Assembly: GCF_014534655.1 (NCBI RefSeq)
Contig: NZ_JACVVD010000001.1
Location: 620,001-684,000 of the forward strand
DNA from: Paenibacillus sedimenti
GTDB lineage: Bacteria; Bacillota; Bacilli; Paenibacillales; NBRC-103111
Direction of reading: 5' to 3'
Length of the DNA stretch: 64,000 nucleotides
Positions 27,483 through 37,391 of this stretch are shown here, in pieces; the stretch's first letter is position 1; each line of letters starts with the position of its first letter. Made by a program: the position numbers and the translations under genes. Below the pieces are notes generated by a model. That model was given only the letters and a program-made list of their open reading frames with translations, did not search any database and was not told the DNA's origin.

Positions 27483-29126
27483 ATGATGAAAAAAGTCGCA
27501 ATATTGGGAGGCGGTGTCGCTGGATTAAGCGCCGCACATGAATTGATTGAAAGAGGGTATGCGGTATCCGTCTATGAATTTAAATCGATCCCGGGTGGCA
27601 AGGCAAGAAGCATGCCTTTTACGGGAAGCGGGATTGGCGGCAGACGGGATTTGCCCGGAGAGCACGGTTTCCGTTTGTTCCCTCGGTTTTACAGACATGT
27701 GATCGATACGCTCAAACGCATTCCTTACGGCGAAGATACCGTTTACGATAACTTAATGGAAGTGACGCGTCTGGATATCGCTACGTTTACGGCACCGCTG
27801 CTGCCGCTCTTGGCCAAAATTCAGTTCACGTTCGATGATTTCAAAGTGATTATCAAGGATTTGTTCGATAGCCGGTTGGGCTTATCCCTGGCCGACATGG
27901 AACAATACGGGGACAAGCTCTGGCAAATTATGACGAGCTGCGAACAGCGGATTCAAGAGGAGTATAATCTGATCGACTGGTGGACTTTCATTGAAGCGCA
28001 GGAACAGTCGGAGGCATTCCAGAAAATTTTTGCCGGATTTACGAAAACGCTCGTCGCCTGCCAATCCAAAATCGCGAATACCCAAACCGTCGGGCCTGTT
28101 GCGGTTCAGATGACGATGGATATTACGACGCCAGGTACGAGCTTTGTGCGCCTGCTGAACGGCCCGACCAACGATAAATGGATTTATCCTTGGCTGACCT
28201 ATCTTCGGGATCAAGGTGTTGACTACCGCATATCCGCCGAAGTAAAAAGTATGGATTGCGTAGACGGCGCGATCACGGGCGTTACGATTTTGGAAGAGGG
28301 ACGTACATATGTTGTCGAAGCCGATTATTACATAGCTGCATTTCCCGTAGAAGTGATGGCTGCCTTCGTAACGGATGAGATGCTGCAAGCAGACCCGGGG
28401 CTAGAAGGGATAGTAAAATTAAAAGATTCCGTCGCTTGGATGAACGGCATCCAGTATTATTTGAAAGAGGATGTGACGATCACGCACGGTCATGTCATTT
28501 ATTTGGATGCGCCTTGGTCGCTAACGTCTGTCTCCCAGAAGCAGTTCTGGCCGGATGTCAACCTGAGCGAGTACGGTGACGGCAATGTGAAAGGCATTTT
28601 ATCTGTCGACATTTCCGATTGGGAATCGCCGGGCATATTGTACGGCAAACCTGCCATGGAATGTACGGCGGAGGAAATCAAGGCTGAGGTTTGGGCCCAA
28701 ATGAAAAAAAGCCTGAATGTCGACGGCGCCGTCATATTAGAGGATGAAGTTCTTCATTCATGGTTCCTGGATACCGATATTCATTTTGATAACCCGCACG
28801 GAGTCGTCAATATGGAGCCATTGCTTATTAATAAAGTGGGTACATGGGACTTGCGGCCGAACGCATACACGGGCATTCCTAACTTGTTCTTAGCCTCCGA
28901 TTATGTACGGACGAATACCAATCTTGCCACGATGGAAGGCGCTAATGAAGCGGCAAGACGAGCGGTCAATGCGATACTTGAAAAAGATGGCCGGGCCGAG
29001 GATTTGTGTGAGATTTGGGAAATGTACAGATTTGAAGCTTTAGGAATCGATTGGCTCAAACGCTGGCGCAAGCATGACCAGCATCGCTATGATAAAGGGC
29101 TTCCGTGGGACGGGAAGCTGCTGTAA
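27483..29126 (+). CDS. FAD-dependent amine oxidase/phytoene desaturase-like oxidoreductase
   Basis: The product is 547 residues from ATG 27483 (GAGAGGGG upstream). The N-terminal VAILGGGVAGLSAAHELIERG is the dinucleotide-binding GxGxxG motif, followed by YEFKSIPGGKARSM, the usual second FAD contact of phytoene-desaturase-type flavoproteins. EHGFRLFPRFYRHVIDTLKR and the C-terminal DYVRTNTNLATMEGANEAARRAV (FAD-binding end) fit the same family. It would act in the cytoplasm or at the membrane on a lipid or carotenoid-like substrate. No carotenoid pathway genes are nearby. It lies 43 bases before the giant kinase, so the two are probably cotranscribed. Confidence 0.8.
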   Translation: MMKKVAILGGGVAGLSAAHELIERGYAVSVYEFKSIPGGKARSMPFTGSGIGGRRDLPGEHGFRLFPRFYRHVIDTLKRIPYGEDTVYDNLMEVTRLDIATFTAPLLPLLAKIQFTFDDFKVIIKDLFDSRLGLSLADMEQYGDKLWQIMTSCEQRIQEEYNLIDWWTFIEAQEQSEAFQKIFAGFTKTLVACQSKIANTQTVGPVAVQMTMDITTPGTSFVRLLNGPTNDKWIYPWLTYLRDQGVDYRISAEVKSMDCVDGAITGVTILEEGRTYVVEADYYIAAFPVEVMAAFVTDEMLQADPGLEGIVKLKDSVAWMNGIQYYLKEDVTITHGHVIYLDAPWSLTSVSQKQFWPDVNLSEYGDGNVKGILSVDISDWESPGILYGKPAMECTAEEIKAEVWAQMKKSLNVDGAVILEDEVLHSWFLDTDIHFDNPHGVVNMEPLLINKVGTWDLRPNAYTGIPNLFLASDYVRTNTNLATMEGANEAARRAVNAILEKDGRAEDLCEIWEMYRFEALGIDWLKRWRKHDQHRYDKGLPWDGKLL

Positions 29127-29169
29127 TGCTTAAGGGTCACTTTTTGGGGACTTTGTTGGGAGGTTCATC

Positions 29170-32100
29170 ATGTTTACATTGCCCGAATACGATGTGATCA
29201 GGCAAATTTATCAGGGCGACCGTACTGTGCTTTACCGTGCTTCTCATCGTCAGTCGATGGAAAAGGTCATCATCAAGATGCTTCGCAACGAATTCCCGAC
29301 ACCGCCTGAGCTTTCGAGAATGAAAAGGGAATATGAGATTGGGAAACACCTGCAGATTCCCGGCATCGTGAAGCCGTTAGCGCTTCTCAAGCATCAGAAC
29401 AGCGTTGCGCTCGTGTTGGAAGATTTCGACGGCGAGACGCTATCGGCTTATTTTCCTGTATTTCGCCAGTCGCTGCCTACCTTTTTGACGGCGGCTATTC
29501 AACTGGTCAAGATTGTTGGAGACATTCATCATCGTTTCGTCATTCATAAAGATATTAAACCAAGCAATATTATCATCAATCCGGAAAAAAACATTATGAA
29601 ACTGGCTGACTTCAGTATTTCTTCGTTTTCCAAAGAGCGGCAGGAGATGCTGGATCCCTCGATGCTGGAAGGAACGCTGAGTTACATGTCCCCCGAACAG
29701 ACAGGCCGCATGAACCGGATCATCGACTACCGTTCAGACTACTACTCATTAGGCGTCACCTTTTATGAGATGCTCACCGGCCGTCTGCCGTTTCAGACGG
29801 AAGATCCCGTGGAGCTGATTCATTGTCATTTTGCGGTTTCCCCGGCGCCGCTTGACAGTTTGCGCATGGGCATACCGAAGCCTTTGTCCGATATCGTGAA
29901 GAAGCTGCTTGCCAAAAATGCGGAAGACCGCTATCAAAGCGCATTCGGCATCATTCAAGATCTGGAGCGCTGCTTGGCGATGTGCGAGAAGCGGGAAGGA
30001 ATGGAGTCTTTCGAGGTTGGTCAATCGGATATGACCGATGTGTTCCATATTCCACATAGGCTTTACGGAAGAGAACGAGAAATCGAAAAATTGCTGCAGG
30101 TGTATCAGCGTGCCGTGCAAGGATCGCTTGAAGCGGTTTGGGTTTCTGGTGAGTCCGGAAATGGGAAATCGTTCCTCATCGCAGAGACGATGAAGACGAT
30201 TATGAACGATAATGGCTGGTTCCTTTCCGGCCGTTTTGAACCGAATAAACAGCAGATTTCCTATTATGCGTTATCCAGGGCATTGCGTCAGTTGGTACGG
30301 CAGCTGCTTACTGAAAAAGATGAGCAGATCGAACTTTACAGGCAGCGCCTGAAAACCCTTCTCGGCACGAGCGGGAAGGTGCTGATTGAGCTGGTTCCGG
30401 AGCTTGAGCTTCTGATCGGCGAACAGCCGCAAGCAAAGCCGCTTCCGCCGCAAGAGACGCAAAACCGGCTGCATTATTTACTGCAGCAGTTTCTCATTCT
30501 TTTTGCTGTGAAAGAGCGACCCATCGTCTTGTTTCTCGATGATCTCCAGTGGGCCGATACCGGATCGCTTCAGTTTCTCGAAATGCTCCTGTGCGACTCA
30601 CAGATGCAGTATTTTCTGTTCATTGGTTCTTATCGAAGCGATCGTGAGTGTATAACCCAATCTTCAGAACATGCGCAATGGATGGATAAATTGCCGTCTC
30701 GACTGGTTTCGGAGTCTATCGCGTTGAAATCATTACAGATTGAGGCGGTCCGGCAGCTTGTCGCGGGAGCGCTCAGAATCGAGTTGCAGCAAGCTGCCCA
30801 GCTGGCAGAGCTCGTTATGGAGAAAACCGGGGGGAATCCATTTTTCGTTAAGCAATTTCTGGTCACCCTATATGAACAAAGCTTGCTGACATTCAGCTAT
30901 GTTGCCAAACGGTGGGTTTGGGACATGGAAGAAATTCGGAAATTGCGGATTACCGATAATCTGATGTTTCTTTTGGCTGAGAAGCTCCTCCGGCTTCCGG
31001 AGAGGACGCAGCATTTGCTGCGCTTAGCCGCATGTTTAGGCGTAACATTTGATCTTGAAGCGCTTGGTATTGTAACGGGGACGCCTTTCACGAATGTGCT
31101 GCGCGAGCTTGAAGGGCCGATTCAGACCGGATTAATCATTCCGGTAGGGACGGACTACAAATTTTTCAGCGAATTGCACGATGATGCGGAAGCGAAGGAC
31201 ATCCGTTTCACCTTCGTGCATGATTCCATTCAAGAAGCGGTGTACGGATCGATTGAAGCGTCAGCCCTGACGGAGATGCACCTGAGCATGTCCTTCAAGC
31301 TGTTGAGCGATTTGCCGGATATCGAGGCCGGTCAACGCCTTTTTGAAGTCGTCAATCATATGAATATCGGATCCGATTTGTTAAGCAAACATGAACAGCG
31401 TATACGGCTGATGGAGTTGAATTTGGCTGCGGGGAGAAAAGCGAAAGCATCCAATGCGTACAAGTCCGCTCTGGAATACTATAATAAAGCGATTGTCTTG
31501 TTGCAGCAAAAAGAAGGCAGCACTCTATGTGATCAGAGCTTTGTCATACGGTTGGAAACCGCCGAGGCGCTGTATTTAAATGGCCAGGCCGATGAAGCGG
31601 AAAAATTATATTCGCTTTTGCTTGCCGCTGCTCCAACTGAAGAGCTTAAGCTGGAATTGTACAATTTGCAGGTTATTTTGTATACCAATGTCGGCAAGCA
31701 GCATAAGAGCGTAGAGGTGGGACTGGAGGCATTGTCCAAGCTAGGCATACGGATTCCAAGCAAGCCGACAGATCTGCAAATTTTTCAGGAGTATTTGAAG
31801 CTCAAGCTCATGATTGGCCGCAAAAGTACATCGGATCTGTACAATTTACCGTTATTGAATGACGAGTATATGCTTAAACTGATGAACCTTATGATGAGCG
31901 TAGCGATCTCGGCGTACTTTACGAATACGAATCTGTACGTGTTATTCATGTTTACGATGACCAAGTATTCATTGAAATACGGCAATTCACCGGCGATGTC
32001 ATATGTTTATACGTGTTATGGTCTTATCCTCGGCTCAGGATTTGGAGACTATCAACGGGGCTATGAGTATGGCTTGCTTGGTGCCAGATTGAATGCGAAG

Positions 32101-34377
32101 TTCCAATCCCATCAGTATCGCAGTAAAAGCCATTTCTCCTTCGGGCTGTTTGTCAGCTCTTGGGTGAAGCCTTTTCAGGTTTGTATGGATCATTTGCAGG
32201 AATCGTTCCGGAGCGGAATTGAGGACGGTGATTTGGTCTTCACCGGATATGCGCTGACGTATCAAGTTCTGGTCCAAGATATTCGGGGCGTGCCTCTTAT
32301 TGAAGTTTATGAAGATTTGTCCAAGCACTACCGGATTTTGGAGCAAACGAACCATCATGATACGCTGTTAATGCTGGAGATGCTCCGCATGGTCATTCAT
32401 AATCTGGAGGGGCAATCCTCCAATCCGTTAGTCATCGGTAAGGATGAGGAAGAGGAGAAGCGCTTCTTGAAAAAGTTGGAAGTGCATCCGAATCAAGTGA
32501 TCTTGCATGTTTACTCGGTCAAAAAGATGATGCTATACTATTTGTTCGGTCAGTATGAAGATGCCGTCAAAACCGGCATGGCCGCCGAAGCGATGCAAAC
32601 CGTCTCGTTTGGATTGTTTCACATTCCTGAGCAATATTTCTATTTGGCGCTGTCGATTACGAGTATTTATAAAAAAGCATCCATACACGAACGTAAACTA
32701 TACAGCAAGCAAATGTCCAGGATGCTGCGGAAAATGGATAAATGGGCCGCGAATTGTCAGGAAAATTATTTGCATCTTAGCCTTTTGATGCGAGCGGAGT
32801 GGAATCGCGTAACCGGCCAATTCCAAAAGGCGGAACTGGGTTATGAAGCATCTATCCGACAAGCGCGGGAGCAGGGCTTCATCCAGCATGAAGCGTTAGC
32901 CTGCGAGCTTGCGGGCAAACTGTACAGAGACGCTTTGCGCGAGAAAATCGCCAAAACCTACCTGACGGATGCCTATTACGGGTATCTCAGCTGGGGGGCA
33001 AAAGCCAAGGCGGACGAGCTAAAGCTTCGCTATCCGACCTATTTAACATCGCTCAAAGAGTCGCAAGATTGGAGCACGACGAAGATTAGTGACTATTCGC
33101 TTCAAGCGCTTGATTTTGTGACGATTATGAATACTTCCCGATCATTATCCAGTGAAGTCAACCTGGAGCAGCTGCTGAAACGGCTTATGGAAATCGTGAC
33201 CTACTCATCAGGGGCGGAGCGTTGTATTCTCGTCTTGAAAGATCGCGAAAATCTTTTCGTTGAAGCGGAAATGCGGACGGAATCATTGGCCCGTGAAGGA
33301 AAAGAATTCAGCAAAGTAACCTCTGTGCCTCTGGAAACGAGAGAAGATTTGCCGGCTGCCGTCATTCAATATGTGGCTCGGACGAAAGAAGGCGTCGTCC
33401 TGGACGATGCGGCCAATAAAGGATTTTTTACGCATGATCCTTACATTCGGAATGTTGAAAGCAAGTCGATCTTCTGCGAGCCAATTCTGCATCAGGGCAA
33501 TCTGGTCGGTGTGCTGTATCTTGAAAATAATCTCATCCGCAACGCCTTTACCTCCGAACGGCTTGACATTATCAAACTTCTGTCAGCTCAGGCTGCAATC
33601 TCCATCGAGAATGCGCGGTTGTACAATGATTTGGAGGCAAAAGTCAGAGAGCGGACGAATGAACTCACATTGATGGAGACTTCGCGTCGCGATTTGCTTT
33701 CCAACATATCGCATGATCTAGGCACGCCGCTTACTTCCATCCAAGGATATGTAGAAGCTATACTTGATGGCGTCATCCAGGATCCGGATGAGCAGCGGAA
33801 GTACCTGTCGGTCGTCCACATGCGCATTGTCGGCATTCAGCGTCTAATCACGGATTTATACCAGCTGAGCAGGTTGGAAACGAAACAATTCCACTTCCAG
33901 CTGGCTCCGACGACGAGCGGAGCCATGGTCAGGCAGCTTTTCGCCAAATACGAATTGGATGCGGCGAATGCCGGCATTGCCTACACGTTGGATATGCAGT
34001 TCATTGAAGGCGAAGACATGCTGTTGACCGTCGATACCGACCGCATTGAGCAGGTGTATGCGAATATTTTGTACAATGCGATAAAGTTCACGCCCAAAGG
34101 CGGGAATATCGGCGTCCATGCGGAGATTGCAGGGGAGCCGAGTGAGCTTATCATCCGGGTTACCGATTCCGGTGTGGGGATTAGCGAAGAAGATCTTCCG
34201 CACATTTTCGAACGCTTCTATAAAGCTTCCAAATCCCGCAGCACGACGGGGGGCAGCGGTTTGGGGCTAGCCATCGCCAAGGAAATCGTGCAATACCATG
34301 GCGGCCAGATTTGGGCGGAAAGCCGTCTGGGCCAAGGCTGCAGCATTTCGTTTTCACTTCCTGTGCATCGGATATAA
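29170..34377 (+). CDS. Trifunctional Ser/Thr kinase - AAA/TPR ATPase - GAF - sensor histidine kinase
   Basis: The product is 1735 residues with no membrane segment. Residues 1-270 are a Ser/Thr kinase domain: VIHKDIKPSNII (catalytic loop with HKD for HRD), KLADFS at the DFG position (Gly replaced by Ser), and MSPEQTGR. Residues 295-600 are an AAA/STAND-like ATPase with Walker A SGESGNGKSFLIAE (about 325-338) and Walker B VLFLDDLQWAD. Helical TPR-like repeats fill 720-1290. A GAF domain spans about 1315-1475. A histidine kinase follows: phospho-acceptor SHDLGTPLTSI (near 1513), N-box NILYNAIKFTPKGG (near 1631), and the G boxes VTDSGVGI and GGSGLGLAI. The fused kinases suggest signal integration of a cytosolic ligand bound by GAF. 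No response regulator is adjacent. Confidence 0.88.
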   Translation: MFTLPEYDVIRQIYQGDRTVLYRASHRQSMEKVIIKMLRNEFPTPPELSRMKREYEIGKHLQIPGIVKPLALLKHQNSVALVLEDFDGETLSAYFPVFRQSLPTFLTAAIQLVKIVGDIHHRFVIHKDIKPSNIIINPEKNIMKLADFSISSFSKERQEMLDPSMLEGTLSYMSPEQTGRMNRIIDYRSDYYSLGVTFYEMLTGRLPFQTEDPVELIHCHFAVSPAPLDSLRMGIPKPLSDIVKKLLAKNAEDRYQSAFGIIQDLERCLAMCEKREGMESFEVGQSDMTDVFHIPHRLYGREREIEKLLQVYQRAVQGSLEAVWVSGESGNGKSFLIAETMKTIMNDNGWFLSGRFEPNKQQISYYALSRALRQLVRQLLTEKDEQIELYRQRLKTLLGTSGKVLIELVPELELLIGEQPQAKPLPPQETQNRLHYLLQQFLILFAVKERPIVLFLDDLQWADTGSLQFLEMLLCDSQMQYFLFIGSYRSDRECITQSSEHAQWMDKLPSRLVSESIALKSLQIEAVRQLVAGALRIELQQAAQLAELVMEKTGGNPFFVKQFLVTLYEQSLLTFSYVAKRWVWDMEEIRKLRITDNLMFLLAEKLLRLPERTQHLLRLAACLGVTFDLEALGIVTGTPFTNVLRELEGPIQTGLIIPVGTDYKFFSELHDDAEAKDIRFTFVHDSIQEAVYGSIEASALTEMHLSMSFKLLSDLPDIEAGQRLFEVVNHMNIGSDLLSKHEQRIRLMELNLAAGRKAKASNAYKSALEYYNKAIVLLQQKEGSTLCDQSFVIRLETAEALYLNGQADEAEKLYSLLLAAAPTEELKLELYNLQVILYTNVGKQHKSVEVGLEALSKLGIRIPSKPTDLQIFQEYLKLKLMIGRKSTSDLYNLPLLNDEYMLKLMNLMMSVAISAYFTNTNLYVLFMFTMTKYSLKYGNSPAMSYVYTCYGLILGSGFGDYQRGYEYGLLGARLNAKFQSHQYRSKSHFSFGLFVSSWVKPFQVCMDHLQESFRSGIEDGDLVFTGYALTYQVLVQDIRGVPLIEVYEDLSKHYRILEQTNHHDTLLMLEMLRMVIHNLEGQSSNPLVIGKDEEEEKRFLKKLEVHPNQVILHVYSVKKMMLYYLFGQYEDAVKTGMAAEAMQTVSFGLFHIPEQYFYLALSITSIYKKASIHERKLYSKQMSRMLRKMDKWAANCQENYLHLSLLMRAEWNRVTGQFQKAELGYEASIRQAREQGFIQHEALACELAGKLYRDALREKIAKTYLTDAYYGYLSWGAKAKADELKLRYPTYLTSLKESQDWSTTKISDYSLQALDFVTIMNTSRSLSSEVNLEQLLKRLMEIVTYSSGAERCILVLKDRENLFVEAEMRTESLAREGKEFSKVTSVPLETREDLPAAVIQYVARTKEGVVLDDAANKGFFTHDPYIRNVESKSIFCEPILHQGNLVGVLYLENNLIRNAFTSERLDIIKLLSAQAAISIENARLYNDLEAKVRERTNELTLMETSRRDLLSNISHDLGTPLTSIQGYVEAILDGVIQDPDEQRKYLSVVHMRIVGIQRLITDLYQLSRLETKQFHFQLAPTTSGAMVRQLFAKYELDAANAGIAYTLDMQFIEGEDMLLTVDTDRIEQVYANILYNAIKFTPKGGNIGVHAEIAGEPSELIIRVTDSGVGISEEDLPHIFERFYKASKSRSTTGGSGLGLAIAKEIVQYHGGQIWAESRLGQGCSISFSLPVHRI

Positions 34378-34400
34378 TAAAGAGAAAAGAGAGAAACCAT

Positions 34401-34856
34401 ATGATAACCAAACAACTATCGCCACTTGTTCAAGCGTTGGATTTAAAGCCTCACCGGGAAGGCGGATGGTACAAGGAGCTTTGGAAAGCATCCTTCGAAA
34501 TCCCGAAAGACGTATTGAACGATGCTTATTCCGGCTCGCGTTATGCGGCGACTTCGATCTATTTTCTGCTTCATCCGGACGAATACTCGGAGTGGCACAC
34601 CGTATTGTCTGATGAATTATGGCTATGGCATTCAGGCAGCCCCCTCGTGCTCACGCTGGGCGGAACGGGCGAGTATCCTGAGACAGCGCAGGAAATCATT
34701 CTCGGCCCCGATGTGCTGAATGGTCAGCAGCCGCAAGCGCTTGTTCCGGCGAATGTGTGGCAGAAAGCGAAGCCTCTTGGGAATGAGCCTGTGTTCGTAT
34801 CCTGCGTAGTCGCACCAGGGTTTCATTACGACGATTTTAAGTTGATCGGCCAATAA
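34401..34856 (+). CDS. DUF985 family cupin
   Basis: The product is 151 residues from ATG 34401; the longer upstream frame overlaps the kinase and lacks a binding site. The DUF985 cupin signature is clear: PHREGGWYKELWK, then AATSIYFLLHPDEYSEWHTVLSDELWLWH with metal-site-like His/Glu, and VPANVWQKAKPLG. The last part, VVAPGFHYDDFKLI, closes the beta barrel. The function of these small cytoplasmic cupins is unsettled. It follows the kinase gene by 23 bases and ends with a good terminator, so it may be the last gene of that operon. Confidence 0.85.
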   Translation: MITKQLSPLVQALDLKPHREGGWYKELWKASFEIPKDVLNDAYSGSRYAATSIYFLLHPDEYSEWHTVLSDELWLWHSGSPLVLTLGGTGEYPETAQEIILGPDVLNGQQPQALVPANVWQKAKPLGNEPVFVSCVVAPGFHYDDFKLIGQ

Positions 34857-34870
34857 ACGATCCAGACCGG

Positions 34871-34907
34871 AAACGGAGTCCCTTCCTTGAAGGAGGCTCC
34901 GTTTTTC
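34871..34907 (+). terminator. Terminator after the cupin gene
   Basis: AACGGAGTCC pairs with GGAGGCTCCGTT (internal bulge), followed by TTTTTCTTT. Confidence 0.8.
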
Positions 34908-35046
34908 TTTGACCGATGTCGCATTTTCGTACTTTCCTTGTCCTGAAGTTAGACTAAAATTATAAGTTTTCCTGTGCTACATTAATGACAGATGTCTTCA
35001 TTTCACATAGAGGCAGAATGAAGTTTGCGGGAAAAGAGGGATTTAG

Positions 35047-36123
35047 ATGAGCAGGAAGTTAAAGATAGGAATTATTGGCAGCGGCGGCATAGCCGGCGCC
35101 CATGTTAAAGCTTACCGAGAGCTGAGTGATGTCGAAATTGTTGCTGTCGCCGATGTCATACCGGACAAGTCAGCTCAATTTGTGAGTCATTGGAATCTGA
35201 CTTCTGCGCGAGCTTTTGACGATTATAAACAGCTTCTTGAGCTCGAACTAGACGCAGTGAGCATCTGTACACCGAATGTCGCACATTATCAGACAACTCT
35301 GGATGCCCTCCGTGCAGGCAAGCATGTCATGTTGGAAAAGCCGATGTCCGTTACGCTGGAGGAAGCGGTGGAAATGGCGCAAACGGCTGCGAAGACGGGG
35401 TATATGCTCAATGTTGGATTTCAACCGAGATATGACCCGAACATGAAGATCATCCAGGATCTGGTTCAATCCGGGCAATTGGGCAAGGTTTACTACGTGG
35501 AAACCGGCGGAGGGCGCCGCAGAGGAATGCCTGGCGGTACGTTCATTCGCAAGGACATTGCCGGAGCTGGGGCGATCGCAGATATCGGCTGCTACTCGCT
35601 GGATATGGCGCTGAATGCAATGGGCTATCCGAAACCGCTTACCGTATCCGCTTACAGCTCGAATCATTTTGGGACGAATCCAAAATTTCATAAAGAGGCA
35701 AGCCAATTCGACGTCGAAGACTTCGGTGTTGCAATGGTCCGCTTCGAAGGAGATCTCGTTCTCAACTTCAAAATATCCTGGGCCATGCATATGGATACGC
35801 TTGGACCGACGATCTTTCTCGGTACCGAAGCCGGACTTAAAGTCACACCGGCAGGGAAAGGGTCCTGGAGCGGAGTGTTCGACGGTAAGGTCGGTTCCAT
35901 CACGATGTATCATGATGTTAGAGGCCACCATACGGAAAGCGCGATCCCACTCATTGAACACAACAAAAACGTGTTTCATGAGAAAGTGCGCGATTTCGTG
36001 GAGGCTGTGCAAGAAGATAAGCCGGCGCCGATCCCGGGGGAACTCATCGTACGCAACCAAGCCATTATCGATGGCATCCTTCGCTCCTCCCAATTGAAGC
36101 GCGAAGTCGATATTCAATTATAA
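35047..36123 (+). CDS. Gfo/Idh/MocA family sugar dehydrogenase
   Basis: The product is 358 residues. The N-terminal Rossmann motif is KIGIIGSGGIAGAHVKAY. EKPMSVTLEEA contains the conserved Lys of the EKP motif, and the later NVGFQPRYDPN and DIGCYSLDMAL (His usually found as DIGxH; here Cys-Tyr) fit the C-terminal substrate domain. These enzymes oxidise or reduce sugars, inositols or their derivatives with NAD(P). A second family member follows after 25 bases and a GH51 arabinofuranosidase next, suggesting metabolism of plant-derived sugars. The replacement at the DIGxH position may change the catalytic residue set. Confidence 0.88.
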   Translation: MSRKLKIGIIGSGGIAGAHVKAYRELSDVEIVAVADVIPDKSAQFVSHWNLTSARAFDDYKQLLELELDAVSICTPNVAHYQTTLDALRAGKHVMLEKPMSVTLEEAVEMAQTAAKTGYMLNVGFQPRYDPNMKIIQDLVQSGQLGKVYYVETGGGRRRGMPGGTFIRKDIAGAGAIADIGCYSLDMALNAMGYPKPLTVSAYSSNHFGTNPKFHKEASQFDVEDFGVAMVRFEGDLVLNFKISWAMHMDTLGPTIFLGTEAGLKVTPAGKGSWSGVFDGKVGSITMYHDVRGHHTESAIPLIEHNKNVFHEKVRDFVEAVQEDKPAPIPGELIVRNQAIIDGILRSSQLKREVDIQL

Positions 36124-36148
36124 TTTGAACTATTCAGGAGGTACTCTT

Positions 36149-37231
36149 ATGTCTCAAATTTATCGTATTGGAATTATTGGCTGCGGCGGAATTGCCAATG
36201 GTAAACATATGCCCAGTCTGAAAAAACTGGCTAACGTGCAAATGGCAGCGTTTTGTGACATCGTTGCTGAACGCGCGACGAAAGCGGCTGATGAGTATGG
36301 CGATGAAGACGCGAAAGTATACGCTGATTACCGAGAGCTGCTGCAGGATCCTACTCTGGACATCGTACATGTTTGTACGCCGAATGATTCCCATGCTGTA
36401 ATCGCCATTGCTGCTCTAGAAGCAGGCAAGCATGTCATGTGCGAGAAGCCTATGGCCAAGACTGCTGCTGATGCGAAACGTATGGTCGAAGCGGCTAAGC
36501 GTTCCGGGAAAAAACTGACGGTCGGATACAACAATCGCTACCGGGCAGACAGCTGGCACCTAAAAGAGCTCTGTGAACAAGGCGAGCTTGGTGATATTTA
36601 TTTTGCCAAAGCACATGCTATTCGCAGGCGAGCAGTTCCAACCTGGGGCGTGTTTCTCGATGAAGAAAAACAAGGCGGAGGTCCGCTCATTGATATCGGC
36701 ACGCACGCGTTGGATTTAACGCTCTGGATGATGAACAACTATAAGCCCAAAGTTGTGCTGGGTACCGCATATCACGAGCTGTCCAAACGAGAGAATGCTG
36801 CCAACGCCTGGGGGCCTTGGGATCCCGGCAAATTTACGGTCGAGGATTCAGCTTTCGGTATGATCGTAATGGAAAACGGAGCAACCATTATTCTAGAATC
36901 CAGCTGGGCGCTCAATACGCTCGAAGTCGATGAAGCGAAGTGTTCATTATCCGGTACCGAGGGTGGAGCAGACATGAAGGGCGGTCTGCGCATTAACGGG
37001 GAAAAAAACAGCCGTTTATTCACTACGGATGTCGAATTAAAAGCAGGTGGCGTTGCCTTCTATGACGGCGCTTCAGTAAGTGCCCCTGACGTCGAAATGA
37101 GACTGTGGATCAAAGCGATTGAGGAAGATACGGAACCGGTCGTTACACCCGAACAAGCCTATGTCGTTTCGTATATTCTAGAGGCCATCTATGAATCGGC
37201 GCGCACTGGGAAAGCGGTATACTTGGATTAA
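36149..37231 (+). CDS. Gfo/Idh/MocA family sugar dehydrogenase
   Basis: The product is 360 residues from ATG 36149, nine bases after CAGGAGG; the upstream TTG is not needed. The NAD(P) motif is RIGIIGCGGIANGKHMP, the EKP motif CEKPMAKTAADAKRM, and the catalytic-site segment LIDIGTHALDLTLW, with the usual His. It therefore has the canonical active site that its neighbour at 35047 lacks. The two genes form a pair, ending in a terminator. The sugar substrate is not known. Confidence 0.88.
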   Translation: MSQIYRIGIIGCGGIANGKHMPSLKKLANVQMAAFCDIVAERATKAADEYGDEDAKVYADYRELLQDPTLDIVHVCTPNDSHAVIAIAALEAGKHVMCEKPMAKTAADAKRMVEAAKRSGKKLTVGYNNRYRADSWHLKELCEQGELGDIYFAKAHAIRRRAVPTWGVFLDEEKQGGGPLIDIGTHALDLTLWMMNNYKPKVVLGTAYHELSKRENAANAWGPWDPGKFTVEDSAFGMIVMENGATIILESSWALNTLEVDEAKCSLSGTEGGADMKGGLRINGEKNSRLFTTDVELKAGGVAFYDGASVSAPDVEMRLWIKAIEEDTEPVVTPEQAYVVSYILEAIYESARTGKAVYLD

Positions 37232-37237
37232 GATGTG

Positions 37238-37265
37238 AAGGGAGGCCGTGTGCCTCTCTTTTTTT
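37238..37265 (+). terminator. Terminator after the dehydrogenase pair
   Basis: AAGGGAGGC pairs with GCCTCTCTT (one G-U) around CGTGT, followed by a T run. Confidence 0.8.
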
Positions 37266-37391
37266 GTCGTCCATAATATTTTCTACATAAACAGTTGAAT
37301 AGTTGAGAGTTAGCGATTAAAATAGAGATGTAATAATTGATATTGTTAATTAGTTAATTAAAATATTAATCCAAAAGGAGCGTGCACTACG

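Noticed and set aside
35248..36117. 289-codon open frame on the minus strand
   Set aside because: It is the shadow of the Gfo/Idh/MocA gene at 35047.
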